Shown here piece after piece: positions 29,823 to 38,241 of a stretch of 64,000 nt of DNA. A program made the position numbers and the translations under genes. This stretch comes from Candidatus Pantoea formicae (lineage in GTDB: Bacteria > Pseudomonadota > Gammaproteobacteria > Enterobacterales > Enterobacteriaceae): the NCBI RefSeq assembly GCF_011752625.1, contig NZ_VWXD01000004.1:558001-622000 (forward strand), read 5' to 3'. Below the pieces are notes generated by a model, which saw only the letters and a program-made list of their open reading frames with translations, made no database searches and was not told where the DNA came from. Every line of letters begins with the position of its first letter. Position 1 is the first letter of the stretch.

Positions 29823-30725
29823 ATGGACGTCCGCGCCCTGCGTTATTTCACCGAGGTGGTAAGACAGCAAAGTTTCACGCGTGCTGCTGAAAAGCTCTAT
29901 GTCACGCAACCCACCATCAGCAAAATGCTGCGCCAGCTAGAGGAAGAACTTGGCTGTACGCTGCTGCTGCGTGAAGGCCGCAAGCTGCATCTCACCGACA
30001 GCGGCCAAGCGGTGTATCAGCGTGGTTTGGCGATTCTACAGGAGTTTCATCAGCTTGAAGCGCAAATCGGCGATATCAATGAATTGAAAACCGGCGAACT
30101 GCGACTGGGTATTCCGCCCATGGTCGGGATGCAGATCGCCGGTTCGATCTCCGCGTTTCGCCGCCGCTATCCGGGCGTGCAGTTGAAGATTGTCGAGTCC
30201 GGCGGTTTAACCGTGCAGCAGGCCGTGCTGAACGGCGGACTGGATATTGCGCTCACCGCGCTGCCGGTTGATGCCGATTTGCCGCTTAAAACGCTGGAAC
30301 TGATGCGTCATCCACTCTGCGTGTTGTTGCCACGCAACGCACAGTGGCTCAACCGCAGCAGCCTTGGGCTGGCAGAACTCGCAAACCATCCACTGCTGAT
30401 TTTGAATGAAGAGTTCTCACTCAACCGCCAGCTAATGAAAGCGTTCCAACGCCTGGGATTAACACCGGACATTGCCGTACGCAGCGCGCAGTGGGATTTT
30501 CTGGCCGCGATGGTACAAGCGGGAATGGGGCTGGCGATTCTGCCGGAGCCGATTTGCCAGCGGCTGGATAAACAATCGCTGCTATGGCTGCCGCTGGAAT
30601 CGGAGTTGCAGTGGAGCCTGGGATTGATTTGGCGTAAAGGAAGTTATTTGTCACGCAGTGCGCAGGCATGGATAGAGTGCTGCCGCGAACATTGGCCGGA
30701 CGAGCCACCCAAGTTGTCGGTGTAG
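29823..30725 (+). CDS. LysR-family regulator, CidR-like
   Basis: 300-residue LysR regulator. The N-terminal winged helix-turn-helix is seen in MDVRALRYFTEVVRQQSFTR and KLYVTQPTISKMLRQLEEEL, and the rest is a periplasmic-binding-like effector domain (LRLGIPPMVG, ILNEEF). It is divergent from lrgA with 105 bases between, matching CidR of Bacillus and relatives that control cidAB/lrgAB. The regulation of lrgAB is inferred from position and family; the effector is unknown. Confidence 0.87.
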   Translation: MDVRALRYFTEVVRQQSFTRAAEKLYVTQPTISKMLRQLEEELGCTLLLREGRKLHLTDSGQAVYQRGLAILQEFHQLEAQIGDINELKTGELRLGIPPMVGMQIAGSISAFRRRYPGVQLKIVESGGLTVQQAVLNGGLDIALTALPVDADLPLKTLELMRHPLCVLLPRNAQWLNRSSLGLAELANHPLLILNEEFSLNRQLMKAFQRLGLTPDIAVRSAQWDFLAAMVQAGMGLAILPEPICQRLDKQSLLWLPLESELQWSLGLIWRKGSYLSRSAQAWIECCREHWPDEPPKLSV

Positions 30726-30747
30726 CTATGTGCCCCATTTGCCAGGA

Positions 30748-30869
30748 GCGCATAAATGCGCCCCTACAAATTTCCGGTTACACCTGAGTTTATGGCAGCA
30801 CAACCTTCCCATAGCGCCGCCATTTATGGCGATACAAAATTTTCCGTAGGGTCTCCGTTTATGGAGACC
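30748..30869. repeat. Cluster of three small REP-like palindromes
   Basis: Three hairpins lie in the 182-base gap between the LysR and yjcE genes: GCGCAT-AA-ATGCGC at 30748-30761, CGCCAT-TT-ATGGCG at 30818-30831, and GGTCTCC-GTTTAT-GGAGACC at 30850-30869. Each is followed or preceded by a CTAC/GTAGG plus AAATTTTCC segment. Stems differ while the AT-rich loop is kept, the pattern of a dispersed palindromic family. Confidence 0.6.
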
Positions 30870-30907
30870 TGACGAAAGACAACTCGATGTCCAACAGACC
30901 GCCGGAT

Positions 30908-32557
30908 TTACTCCTCTTTCTCGATCAGCAATGCTTCTAACAAGTCGAGATCGCGCAGCAGCTTCTGCATCGTTTCATTGGAAATCTCCTGTGTCGCGCG
31001 CAGGTGGTAAACCTCGGCACGCTCAGCACGCAACGCAGTCAGGCGGAAACGGCGCTCAAGGTTTTCGGCATACAGCGCCTGCTCAACTTCGTCTTTACCC
31101 ACCACTCGACGGCGCAGATTGCCGATCACGCGTAAGCTCACCTCTTTTAACAGCTCAGGATCGATGTTCTCTTCGGTATCACTTTCCAGTCGCTGCTCCA
31201 TTTTATGTAGGCTTTCGATAGCCACATTCGCCATCGCCGCACGCGCATGCTGCACTTCCCGCCGATGCCCCGATTTGTCATGGCTCTCCATGCCGCGCAG
31301 CAGAATCGGTAACAGGATTACCCCCACAAACAGTGAAAACAGAATCACCCCTGTCGCGATGAAGACCAGTTCGTAACGCGCAGGGAAAGGATCGCCATTG
31401 CTCAGGAACAGCGGAATTGACAGCACACCCGCCAACGTAATCGCCCCACGAACCCCCGCAAACGAGGCTACCAACAACTCCCGGAATGAGTAGTTGGAGA
31501 ACTCCAGTGGCTTCTTCTTCAGGAAACGCAGGCTGGTACGCTGCATGATCCACAGCCAACCAAAACGGACAATCATCAATGCGCCATACACCAGCGCAAC
31601 ATCGGTGAACAGCACCCACAGCTCGACGTTGGGATCGGCATTAGCCTGCGCGACGGACGTTTCAAGAATGTCCGGCAATTGCAGACCCAGCATCAAGAAC
31701 ACCATGCCGTTAAACACAAACTCCAGCATCTGCCATACGCTGTTTGCACGCAAACGCATCGCCAGGGGTGCCTGGCGGATAATGCCAGAACGGGTAATGG
31801 TCATCCCTGCTGCCACTGCCGCGAGGATACCGGACACGCCGAGGTGTTCCGCAATCAGATAAGAGGCAAACGGCAGCAGCAACAGCAGCACAGTCTGTGT
31901 TGCCGGATCGTCACCGCTCCAGCGGCTCAATAGTCGCAGCGAGCGACCATAGAGCCAACACACCACCACGCCTGCAACCAGACCGCCCACGGCGACTTTA
32001 AGAAACTCAACGCTGGCACCGCCCCAGGTGAACACCATGGTGCCCATCGCCACGGCGACCGCAAACTTCAGTGAAACCAGGCCAGATGCGTCGTTCATCA
32101 AGGCTTCGCCCTGCACAATCGACATGATTTTTTTCGGGATGCGTCCCTCGCCGACAATGCCAGAAAGGGCCACGGCATCGGTGGGCGACAGCACTGCTGC
32201 CAGTGCAAATGCGGGTATCAATGGAATGCCCGGCACCAGCCAGTAAATCAGGTAACCAATCCCGACCACGGTAATCAGCACCAGCACCAACGCCAGGCCG
32301 ATGATTTCGCGTCCATGATGGAGGAACTCGTTAATCGGCGTTTTCCAGCCATCAGCAAACAGCAGCGGCGGGATGAACAGAACGAGGAAGAGTTCAGGGT
32401 CAAAGTCCACATGCAGGCCGAAGCTCGGCAAAGCCAGCAGGGCACCGGCGGCAATTTGCACCAACGGTAACGGAATTTGGAACGGCAGTATGCGCGCCGC
32501 CACGCCGGAGAGTGATACCACCAGCGTCATAATGAGAATGGTAAAGAAGATTTCCAT
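30908..32557 (-). CDS. yjcE: Na+/H+ antiporter YjcE (CPA1 family)
   Basis: 549-residue monovalent cation:proton antiporter, the same length as E. coli YjcE. About 12 membrane spans; the CPA1 hallmarks are LSPTDAVALSGIV near residue 115-130 and GEALMNDASGLVSLKFAV just after, containing the ion-binding aspartates. A hydrophilic C-terminal tail follows with helical content. Starting at 32557 (MEIFFTILIMTLV) fits the family; an upstream in-frame start would add 24 polar residues. Confidence 0.94.
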   Translation of the reverse strand: MEIFFTILIMTLVVSLSGVAARILPFQIPLPLVQIAAGALLALPSFGLHVDFDPELFLVLFIPPLLFADGWKTPINEFLHHGREIIGLALVLVLITVVGIGYLIYWLVPGIPLIPAFALAAVLSPTDAVALSGIVGEGRIPKKIMSIVQGEALMNDASGLVSLKFAVAVAMGTMVFTWGGASVEFLKVAVGGLVAGVVVCWLYGRSLRLLSRWSGDDPATQTVLLLLLPFASYLIAEHLGVSGILAAVAAGMTITRSGIIRQAPLAMRLRANSVWQMLEFVFNGMVFLMLGLQLPDILETSVAQANADPNVELWVLFTDVALVYGALMIVRFGWLWIMQRTSLRFLKKKPLEFSNYSFRELLVASFAGVRGAITLAGVLSIPLFLSNGDPFPARYELVFIATGVILFSLFVGVILLPILLRGMESHDKSGHRREVQHARAAMANVAIESLHKMEQRLESDTEENIDPELLKEVSLRVIGNLRRRVVGKDEVEQALYAENLERRFRLTALRAERAEVYHLRATQEISNETMQKLLRDLDLLEALLIEKEE

Positions 32558-32696
32558 GCTTTCCTTAGGCGAATCGTATTTATTCAAGCGATGTTGTTGC
32601 GAAGGAAAGTGTAAAACAAAACGCCGCACGAAGGGGCAACCCTGCGTGCGGCGTGGACCAGAAAGAGACTTATCTGGAAATCAGTGGTTATAAAAG

Positions 32697-34046
32697 TTAA
32701 ATAGCCCAGCCACCGGCATAGAAAGTCACCAGCGCAATCGCAATCACTACGGTCCCGACATTCAGTTTGCGCCACTCACCCGCAAACACCCGACCAATCA
32801 CCAACGAACCAAAGCCCAGCATAATGCCGGTCACGATATTGCACGTCAGGACGATGAACACTGCGGTGACTAAACCTGACATGGCATCGACAAAGTCATT
32901 AAAATCGATTTTTGCTACGTTGCTCAGCATTAACAGGCCAACGTACATCAACGCGGGTGCCGTGGCATAGGCAGGCACCAGATAAGCCAGCGGTGACATA
33001 AACAGAATCAGTAAGAACAACAGGCCAACCACAATCGCCGTCAGGCCCGTTTTACCGCCAGCGGCTGTTCCGGCGGCCGACTCGATATACACTGCCGCAG
33101 GCGAAGCACCGACCAGACCGGCAAACAGGCTGCTGACAGAGTCAGTGGTCAACGCGCGGCCACCGTTAATAATCTGACCGTCTTTATCCAGCAGATTCGC
33201 CTGCCCCGCCACTGCGCGGATGGTGCCCGTCGCATCAAACACCGCGGTCATCACGAGCGCCAGCACACTTGGCAGCACCACCGGTTGCAGTGCACCCATG
33301 ATATCAAGGCTGAACATAGCCGACTGACCGTTCGCATCCTTCAAACTTGGCATCGCAAACAGGCCCTGATAGGTCACAGCCGGATCGAAGATCAGACCCA
33401 CCACCGAAATCGCCACGATGGTCAGCAAAATGCCGCCCGGCACACGACGTTTCTCAAGACCAAAGATGGCAGCGAGACCAATCAGTGCCATGATCACCGG
33501 GAACGAGGTGAAGTGGCCGAGTGCCACTGGCAAGCCCGGCGCCGGGTTCTTCACAACCAGGCCGATGCCATCCGCCGCAATGAGCAGCAGGAACAGACCA
33601 ATACCTACGCCCGTACCGTGCGCCACGCCCATCGGCAGGTTACGCAGAATCCATGCACGAATCCCGGTGACCGAAATCAATGTGAACAGCAAGCCCATCA
33701 GGAACACCGCGCCCAGGGCAACCGGTACACTGATGTGCTGGCCGAGCACCAGACTAAACGCGGTGAAAGCGGTAAGCGAAATCGCACAACCAATCGCCAT
33801 GGGCAGGTTGGCCCACAATCCCATGATGATCGAACCAAAGCTAGCGACGAGGCAGGTGGCAACAAACACAGCTGTCGGTGAGAAGCCGGCTTTACCCAGC
33901 ATGCCAGGTACCACAATCACGGAGTAAACCATGGCTAAAAAGGTGGTCAGCCCCGCTAAAATTTCCTGACGCACGCTGCTGCCGCGTGCCGAGATGTTAA
34001 ACCAGGCGTCCAGTTTTCCACTGGCCGGGCGTGATTCGCCAGACAT
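32697..34046 (-). CDS. ghxP: Guanine/hypoxanthine permease
   Basis: High-affinity guanine and hypoxanthine:H+ symporter (yjcD in older E. coli maps). 449 residues, the same length as E. coli GhxP and nearly colinear with it, for example SLDAWF-like start, [40 protein letters not shown] and the identical end [10 protein letters not shown]. The start at 34046 fits the family. A PurR-like box lies 89 bases upstream, agreeing with the purine-repressed regulation proposed for this gene. Confidence 0.96.
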   Translation of the reverse strand: MSGESRPASGKLDAWFNISARGSSVRQEILAGLTTFLAMVYSVIVVPGMLGKAGFSPTAVFVATCLVASFGSIIMGLWANLPMAIGCAISLTAFTAFSLVLGQHISVPVALGAVFLMGLLFTLISVTGIRAWILRNLPMGVAHGTGVGIGLFLLLIAADGIGLVVKNPAPGLPVALGHFTSFPVIMALIGLAAIFGLEKRRVPGGILLTIVAISVVGLIFDPAVTYQGLFAMPSLKDANGQSAMFSLDIMGALQPVVLPSVLALVMTAVFDATGTIRAVAGQANLLDKDGQIINGGRALTTDSVSSLFAGLVGASPAAVYIESAAGTAAGGKTGLTAIVVGLLFLLILFMSPLAYLVPAYATAPALMYVGLLMLSNVAKIDFNDFVDAMSGLVTAVFIVLTCNIVTGIMLGFGSLVIGRVFAGEWRKLNVGTVVIAIALVTFYAGGWAI

Positions 34047-34134
34047 AGTCAATCCTCTGCGTTTTTTAAGATGTAATGAGCCGCACGGCCCGCGTTTGCG
34101 CATCATCCTGGTGAGGGTTTCTCAATGAGAAAAG

Positions 34135-34150
34135 AGGCAAACGTTTACGT
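34135..34150. promoter_or_regulatory. PurR-box-like sequence upstream of ghxP
   Basis: AGGCAAACGTTTACGT matches the 16-base PurR consensus ACGCAAACGTTTGCGT at 14 positions. A further pair of half-sites, GCAAACG and CGTTTGC, lies at about 34192-34214, so repression of ghxP by purine excess is likely. Confidence 0.7.
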
Positions 34151-34322
34151 GGCCGCGTATTCCAGGTCGTAAAAGGGGGACACGGAAAAAGGCAAACGAT
34201 TATCTGGCGTTTGCTATGGGGTTTTCAACTATTAATCGCTAATCAGGCAGGATAAAGCGCAGACTGGCGCGGGTTAACAATGTGGTTACACTGATTTTGG
34301 CGAAACTTAAGGGATCGGAACT

Positions 34323-34760
34323 GGCTGGAAAATATCGACATTTCCCCTTTATCGCATAATTTCCCTCAACAACCGCACCAGAAGTATGAGGTTGCTGCGA
34401 CTTGAAGCGATGACCAACTTGAGGCCCAGCAAAGGCCCGTCCGAAGAGCAAAGCGTCCACGCCATGGGTGCCTGGAGAATCACGGCCAGTTCCATTTATC
34501 GCATAGTTTTCCTCACCAACTGCACCAAAGGTATGAGGTTGCTGCGACTTGAAGCGATGACCAACTTGAGGCCCAGCAAAGGCCCGCCCGAAGAGCAAAG
34601 CGTCCGCGCCATGAATGTCTGGAAAATCGCGGCCTATTCCATTCATCGCATAATTTTCTCACCAACGGCACTAAAGGTATGAGGTTGCTGCGACTTGAAG
34701 CGATGACCAACTTGAGGCCCAGCAAAGGCCCGCCCGAAGAGCAAAGCGTCCGCGCCATGG
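34323..34760. repeat. Three-fold 147-base tandem repeat
   Basis: Units begin at 34353, 34500 and 34647 (period 147), with a partial unit before the first. The 83-base core, starting GTATGAGGTTGCTGCGACTT, lies at 34384-34466, 34531-34613 and 34677-34759. Copies 2 and 3 are identical over it and copy 1 differs at two bases. The linkers between cores are more variable. Open frames cross the units in several phases, which is expected of a repeat without internal stops, and no frame shows family similarity. Confidence 0.9.
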
Positions 34761-34912
34761 ACAAAAACGCCGGGAGCGTTTTTGAACAATGCGAAGCATT
34801 GGCCCGTTTACGGGTGAGCCCCATGGATGGGGCGAATATCCGCGCGGCCGATCTGCATGGATGCATGATTTCTTTGCGATCGGGCGGGCCTTTGTTGGGC
34901 ATGGCACCCAAC
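34718..34912. repeat. MITE-like element with long inverted ends and a run of hairpins
   Basis: The arm at 34718-34746 (starting CCCAGCAAAGGCCCGCCCGA) and the arm at 34872-34899 are imperfect inverted repeats, about 25 of 28 bases matching. Between them are consecutive perfect hairpins: 34762-34784 (9 bp), 34787-34801 (6 bp), 34803-34814 (4 bp), 34818-34833 (7 bp) and 34854-34865 (5 bp); another at 34894-34912 follows. Two have loops within CATGGATG. It resembles a non-autonomous mobile element or a structured RNA. No coding role was recognised. Confidence 0.7.
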
Positions 34913-34968
34913 CCACAGCAACTAATCCACAGCACCCAATCAACAGCAACTAATCAACAGCAACTAAC
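34913..34968. repeat. Four tandem 14-base repeats
   Basis: Four head-to-tail 14-base units: CCACAGCAACTAAT, CCACAGCACCCAAT, CAACAGCAACTAAT and CAACAGCAACTAAC. The array ends four bases before the stop codon of the glutathione transferase gene on the opposite strand. Confidence 0.9.
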
Positions 34969-34972
34969 CAAA

Positions 34973-35635
34973 TTAGCTGAACGAGATAACCCCACCCTGC
35001 TCAATCGCGCGTTGCCACGCAGCACGCTGCTCCATCGCTTCGAGCCAGCGTGCAGTGGCGGGCATCTCTTTCAGCGATCCCCGCATCTGCAACGCCAGCA
35101 ACGGGAAACTCATCTGCACATCGGCGATACTAAATCGCGAACCGGCGAAATAGCGATGCTGGCTAAGATGCTGCTCAATCACGCCACCATGCAACTTGAG
35201 CTGTTTATTCAGCCACGCCTTCTGAATCCCTTTGCTCAATGCCGCGCCTGCCGGACGCAATAACCACGGCACCGGCCTCTTCCCTAACTGACCAAACACC
35301 AGCTTCATCACCAGCAACGGCATCAGCGACCCTTCGGCATAATGCAGCCAGTAACGCGCCTGAATCTGCTCATCCTCGTCGGTCATGGCAAACAGATGTT
35401 CAATGTCATATTTTTGCTGCAGATACTCGAGAATCGCGCCAGATTCGGCGATCACCCGATTGCCGTCGGTAATCACTGGCGATTTACCCAACGGATGAAT
35501 TTTCTTTAATGACTCCGGTGCCAACAGCGTATCTTCACGCTGATAACGTTTGATTTGATACGGCACCGACAGCTCTTCCAACAGCCACAGCACGCGATGT
35601 GAACGGGAGTTTTCCAGATGGTGGACGGTGATCAT
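34973..35635 (-). CDS. Glutathione S-transferase family protein
   Basis: 220 residues: an N-terminal thioredoxin fold (ITVHHLENSRSHRVLWLLEE) with the glutathione-binding cis-proline loop HPLGKSPVI and the ESGAILEYL motif, then an all-helical C-terminal domain with the N-capping box SIADVQMSFPL. The presumed catalytic residue is a serine in the SRSHR turn. It would conjugate glutathione to electrophiles in the cytoplasm. It lies 42 bases past the soxR stop on the same strand, so co-transcription with soxR is possible. It has no equivalent at this position in E. coli. Confidence 0.87.
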   Translation of the reverse strand: MITVHHLENSRSHRVLWLLEELSVPYQIKRYQREDTLLAPESLKKIHPLGKSPVITDGNRVIAESGAILEYLQQKYDIEHLFAMTDEDEQIQARYWLHYAEGSLMPLLVMKLVFGQLGKRPVPWLLRPAGAALSKGIQKAWLNKQLKLHGGVIEQHLSQHRYFAGSRFSIADVQMSFPLLALQMRGSLKEMPATARWLEAMEQRAAWQRAIEQGGVISFS

Positions 35636-35677
35636 GCGCTTTTCCTTGCTGGAGAGTCTTCCGGCAAGTATAGCGGA

Positions 35678-36154
35678 TTAGCTTTTATGCTCATCCTGCT
35701 CGGGGTCGAGTAACACCGCACCGGAGCCTTGCTGTGCCAGACGGTCGCCAGGGTTGCGTAATGGGCAATCTCGCATCGACAAACATCCACAACCAATACA
35801 GCCATCAAGATCGTTGCGCAGGCGCGTCAAGGTTTCGATGCGCTTATCCAACTCTTCGCGCCAATGCTGCGTCAACGCATCCCACTCCTGAGTGGACATA
35901 CGCTTGTTCGCTGGTACGTGCATCAAACTGTCGCTCACCGTCGCCAGTGGAATGCCGATGCGCTGAGCAATTTTAATGATCGCCACTCGACGCAGCACAT
36001 CACGGCTGTAACGACGCTGATTACCCCCATTACGTGAGCTGAAAATTAACCCTTTAGTTTCATAGAAATGCAGCGCTGAAACCGCCACGCCGCTACGTTT
36101 GGCCACTTCACCGGGGGTCAGCACCGGTTTTGGATAATTGCGCTCTTTTTTCAT
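35678..36154 (-). CDS. soxR: Redox-sensitive transcriptional activator SoxR
   Basis: MerR-family [2Fe-2S] regulator that activates soxS when redox-cycling compounds oxidise its cluster. 158 residues (E. coli 154). It has an N-terminal MerR helix-turn-helix ([20 protein letters not shown]), a dimerisation helix, and the cluster ligands Cys119, Cys122, Cys124 and Cys130 in [12 protein letters not shown], at the same residue numbers as in E. coli. Divergent from soxS over a shared operator. Confidence 0.97.
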   Translation of the reverse strand: MKKERNYPKPVLTPGEVAKRSGVAVSALHFYETKGLIFSSRNGGNQRRYSRDVLRRVAIIKIAQRIGIPLATVSDSLMHVPANKRMSTQEWDALTQHWREELDKRIETLTRLRNDLDGCIGCGCLSMRDCPLRNPGDRLAQQGSGAVLLDPEQDEHKS

Positions 36155-36162
36155 TTTGGGCC

Positions 36163-36193
36163 TTTACCTCAAGTTAACTTGAGGAATTATACT
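36163..36193 (+). promoter_or_regulatory. soxS promoter and SoxR operator
   Basis: A perfect 18-base palindrome, CCTCAAGTTAACTTGAGG, at 36167-36184 is the SoxR binding site. It sits between a -35 element TTTACC (36163-36168) and a -10 element TATACT (36188-36193), with the over-long 19-base spacer that MerR-type activators correct by distorting the DNA. Confidence 0.95.
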
Positions 36194-36254
36194 CGCTCCC
36201 CAACAAAACTTCGAATTTCAAAACCAGGTAAAAAACCTTCAGAAGGATGAGGCT

Positions 36255-36683
36255 ATGATGCAACAGGAAATCATTCATTCACTGACTCACTGGATCGATG
36301 AGAATCTGGATAAAGCACTGTCGATCGATGAAGTGGCGGCAAAATCAGGCTACTCAAAATGGCACCTGCAACGTATGTTCCGTACCGTGACGAAACAAAC
36401 GCTGGGTGGCTATATTCGTGAACGCCGCCTGACGCTAGCTGCTGAAGCCCTGCGCCAGACACAACGCCCCGTGTTCGACATTGCCATGCAATACGGCTAC
36501 GACTCGCAGCAAACTTTCTCACGCGTGTTCCGTCGTCAGTTTTCACAAACGCCAACGGCCTATCGCCATAACATGCGTCGCCAGGCCATGATTCAGCACC
36601 CGCGCCTGCTAAATTTTGACTGCACTGAAAACATGAACAGCTTTGCCCAGCGTACTACCGGTGAGTGCTGCCCGGTTCGCTAA
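36255..36683 (+). CDS. soxS: Superoxide response regulator SoxS with C-terminal extension
   Basis: AraC-family activator of the superoxide regulon. Residues 1-107 align with E. coli SoxS (107 residues): SIDEVAAKSGYSKWHLQRMF and the second helix-turn-helix VFDIAMQYGYDSQQTFSRVF. The protein continues to 142 residues with a tail of about 33 residues containing three cysteines (FDCTEN and GECCPVR), which E. coli SoxS lacks. AGAAGGATGAG precedes the ATG. Transcribed from the SoxR-controlled promoter. Confidence 0.95.
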   Translation: MMQQEIIHSLTHWIDENLDKALSIDEVAAKSGYSKWHLQRMFRTVTKQTLGGYIRERRLTLAAEALRQTQRPVFDIAMQYGYDSQQTFSRVFRRQFSQTPTAYRHNMRRQAMIQHPRLLNFDCTENMNSFAQRTTGECCPVR

Positions 36684-36941
36684 TCTCTCTGCGCGCCCTT
36701 CGCGGGCGCACCTTAACCCATCTCCTTCTTTTTTCTGATCCCCCGCTTCGATAAAAATTTTTCTACCATACCAGGTATAAATTTTGTTCAAACTTTCAAA
36801 TCGAGTGATATAATGTGAGCCAAGTCACAGTTTCCATGCGTAGTTAGACGGCCAGAAGGGCCTCCCTGACCTTCCTTCTTTGCCGCCAGTGATGTCCAAA
36901 CAATGTCAGGGATATCACTGATTTCAAGAGGTTTTTTGCAA

Positions 36942-37223
36942 ATGGCTACTTTAACCACCAGCTTGATCGTCATGCGCTGGGAACTCCTTAGCGCCGTAAT
37001 GATGTTCTTCGCCAGCACGATGAAGATTAAATTGCGTCAGAACAGTCATCACGTGATGGCACTGATGTTCGGCGGCATTGGCGTGGGGATGTCCTGTTGG
37101 TTTGTGACCGGCCTGCTCGGTATTACCTTGAGCATGGAAAACCTGCACAATTTCATGGAAATTTCCAAACATGCCTTTATTGAGGTGATGAGTCAGACGC
37201 CAGCTGATTGGCCAATGCCTTAA
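36942..37223 (+). CDS. yjcB: Small inner-membrane protein YjcB
   Basis: 93-residue protein with the same length and order of motifs as E. coli YjcB: MATLTTS start, RWELLSAVMMFFAST, a second hydrophobic segment SCWFVTGLLGIT and the C-terminal QTPADWPM. Two membrane spans are predicted. Function unknown. Starting at 36942 reproduces the E. coli N-terminus; an upstream in-frame ATG at 36903 would add 13 residues not found there. Confidence 0.9.
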   Translation: MATLTTSLIVMRWELLSAVMMFFASTMKIKLRQNSHHVMALMFGGIGVGMSCWFVTGLLGITLSMENLHNFMEISKHAFIEVMSQTPADWPMP

Positions 37224-37234
37224 TATCGACCAAT

Positions 37235-37262
37235 AAAAAACCCCGCGAAGCGGGGTTTTTTA
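37235..37262. terminator. Bidirectional terminator between yjcB and the ATP-grasp gene
   Basis: AAAAAACCCCGC-GAA-GCGGGGTTTTTT is a symmetrical hairpin with A and T tracts, able to end transcription from both sides. Confidence 0.9.
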
Positions 37263-37278
37263 TGTTGCCGTGTGATAC

Positions 37279-38241
37279 TCAAATTTTCTTCAAAACGGCA
37301 GGAAGCGAAACTTCCGTCACCGTAACACCCGGTCTCTGCGCACCGCGGCGGTCCTGGATCCACATATCACCCATCATCTTATTCAACCCTCGATCCAGCC
37401 CAGTGACCAATCCCGCGCCAGGCGTGAACGTCAACTCACCGAAATAAATCTGTTCACCATCGATGTACCAATCGACGCGGACATAATCAAAATCACTCGC
37501 CAGCGTTTTACTCAGTGCCAGCGCGTGTTGCAACTGTGCCATCATCGGCGATACATCCAAACCGGTATCGCGAATCTTGTGATATGCCTCATTGAGGTTG
37601 TTGACATAAAAGTTCATCGACAATAACGGGTTACATCGGTTGTAGATCACCTGCAGCACATACTCGAAGTTGCCATCGCGCTTATTGAACATGTGAAACT
37701 TGTAATCAATCGGTGCCGTTTTGCCATCACCAATGTATTTTTCAACCAGGATACGCGGCTTGATATAACGGTAATGGATTTCACGTGCCTCATTGGCGAA
37801 ATCGGTTTTCAACCAGCGGTGGCAGTCACTGATGATTTGCTGCTTCTTCAATGCATCAGGTTCTTGCAGCAGAATCTCCACCATATTTGAACCGTGATTC
37901 GGCTTGATAACCGTATTCTTCCAGCTCGGCAGAGTGTGCAACGAGTGAGGATCGCTCGTCTCGTACACCAGCGGGATCAGATATTCACTGCCCACTTTCT
38001 CGGCGATGTACTCGCGTACCGAATATTTATCCGACAGGCGACCATAGATTTGATAGTCGCCAAAAACGAATTTACGGTATAACACTTTCTCATTGAACAC
38101 TTTCGGCTGACGCAGGTTAGGCAGCTTACGGAATTTGTGAAAATAGTAGATGCGGTCTTGGTAGGCCCAAGGCATCTTCTTAATGAAATATTGCACACTT
38201 CTTCTGAGTTCATCTTTCAACTTGAGCATATCGGACCTCAT
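37279..38241 (-). CDS. TupA-like ATP-grasp protein
   Basis: 320-residue protein of the ATP-grasp family related to TupA, which adds amino acids to cell-wall or surface polysaccharides in other bacteria. Visible features: VFNEKVLYRK, KPNHGSNMV in the nucleotide-binding N-part, ILVEKYIGDG, a basic IDYKFHMFN segment, and FDYVRVDWYIDGEQIYFGELTFTPGAG bearing metal-binding acidic residues (given here in one run for location only at residues 243-269). The start at 38241 overlaps the flippase stop (ATGA); ATG 38229 has a better ribosome site (GAGG) and is a real alternative. It probably decorates the glycan moved by the adjacent flippase. Substrate unknown. Confidence 0.8.
   Translation of the reverse strand: MRSDMLKLKDELRRSVQYFIKKMPWAYQDRIYYFHKFRKLPNLRQPKVFNEKVLYRKFVFGDYQIYGRLSDKYSVREYIAEKVGSEYLIPLVYETSDPHSLHTLPSWKNTVIKPNHGSNMVEILLQEPDALKKQQIISDCHRWLKTDFANEAREIHYRYIKPRILVEKYIGDGKTAPIDYKFHMFNKRDGNFEYVLQVIYNRCNPLLSMNFYVNNLNEAYHKIRDTGLDVSPMMAQLQHALALSKTLASDFDYVRVDWYIDGEQIYFGELTFTPGAGLVTGLDRGLNKMMGDMWIQDRRGAQRPGVTVTEVSLPAVLKKI

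Noticed and set aside
34353..34760. Possible CRISPR array in the triple repeat
   Set aside because: The period is 147 bases, the conserved part is 83 bases, linkers are related to each other rather than unique spacers, and no cas gene is in the window.
34239..34935. Minus-strand open frames across the 34.3-34.9 kb repeats with repeated peptide motifs
   Set aside because: They follow the DNA repeats in several frames, lack ribosome sites and resemble no family; the repeat explains the open frames.
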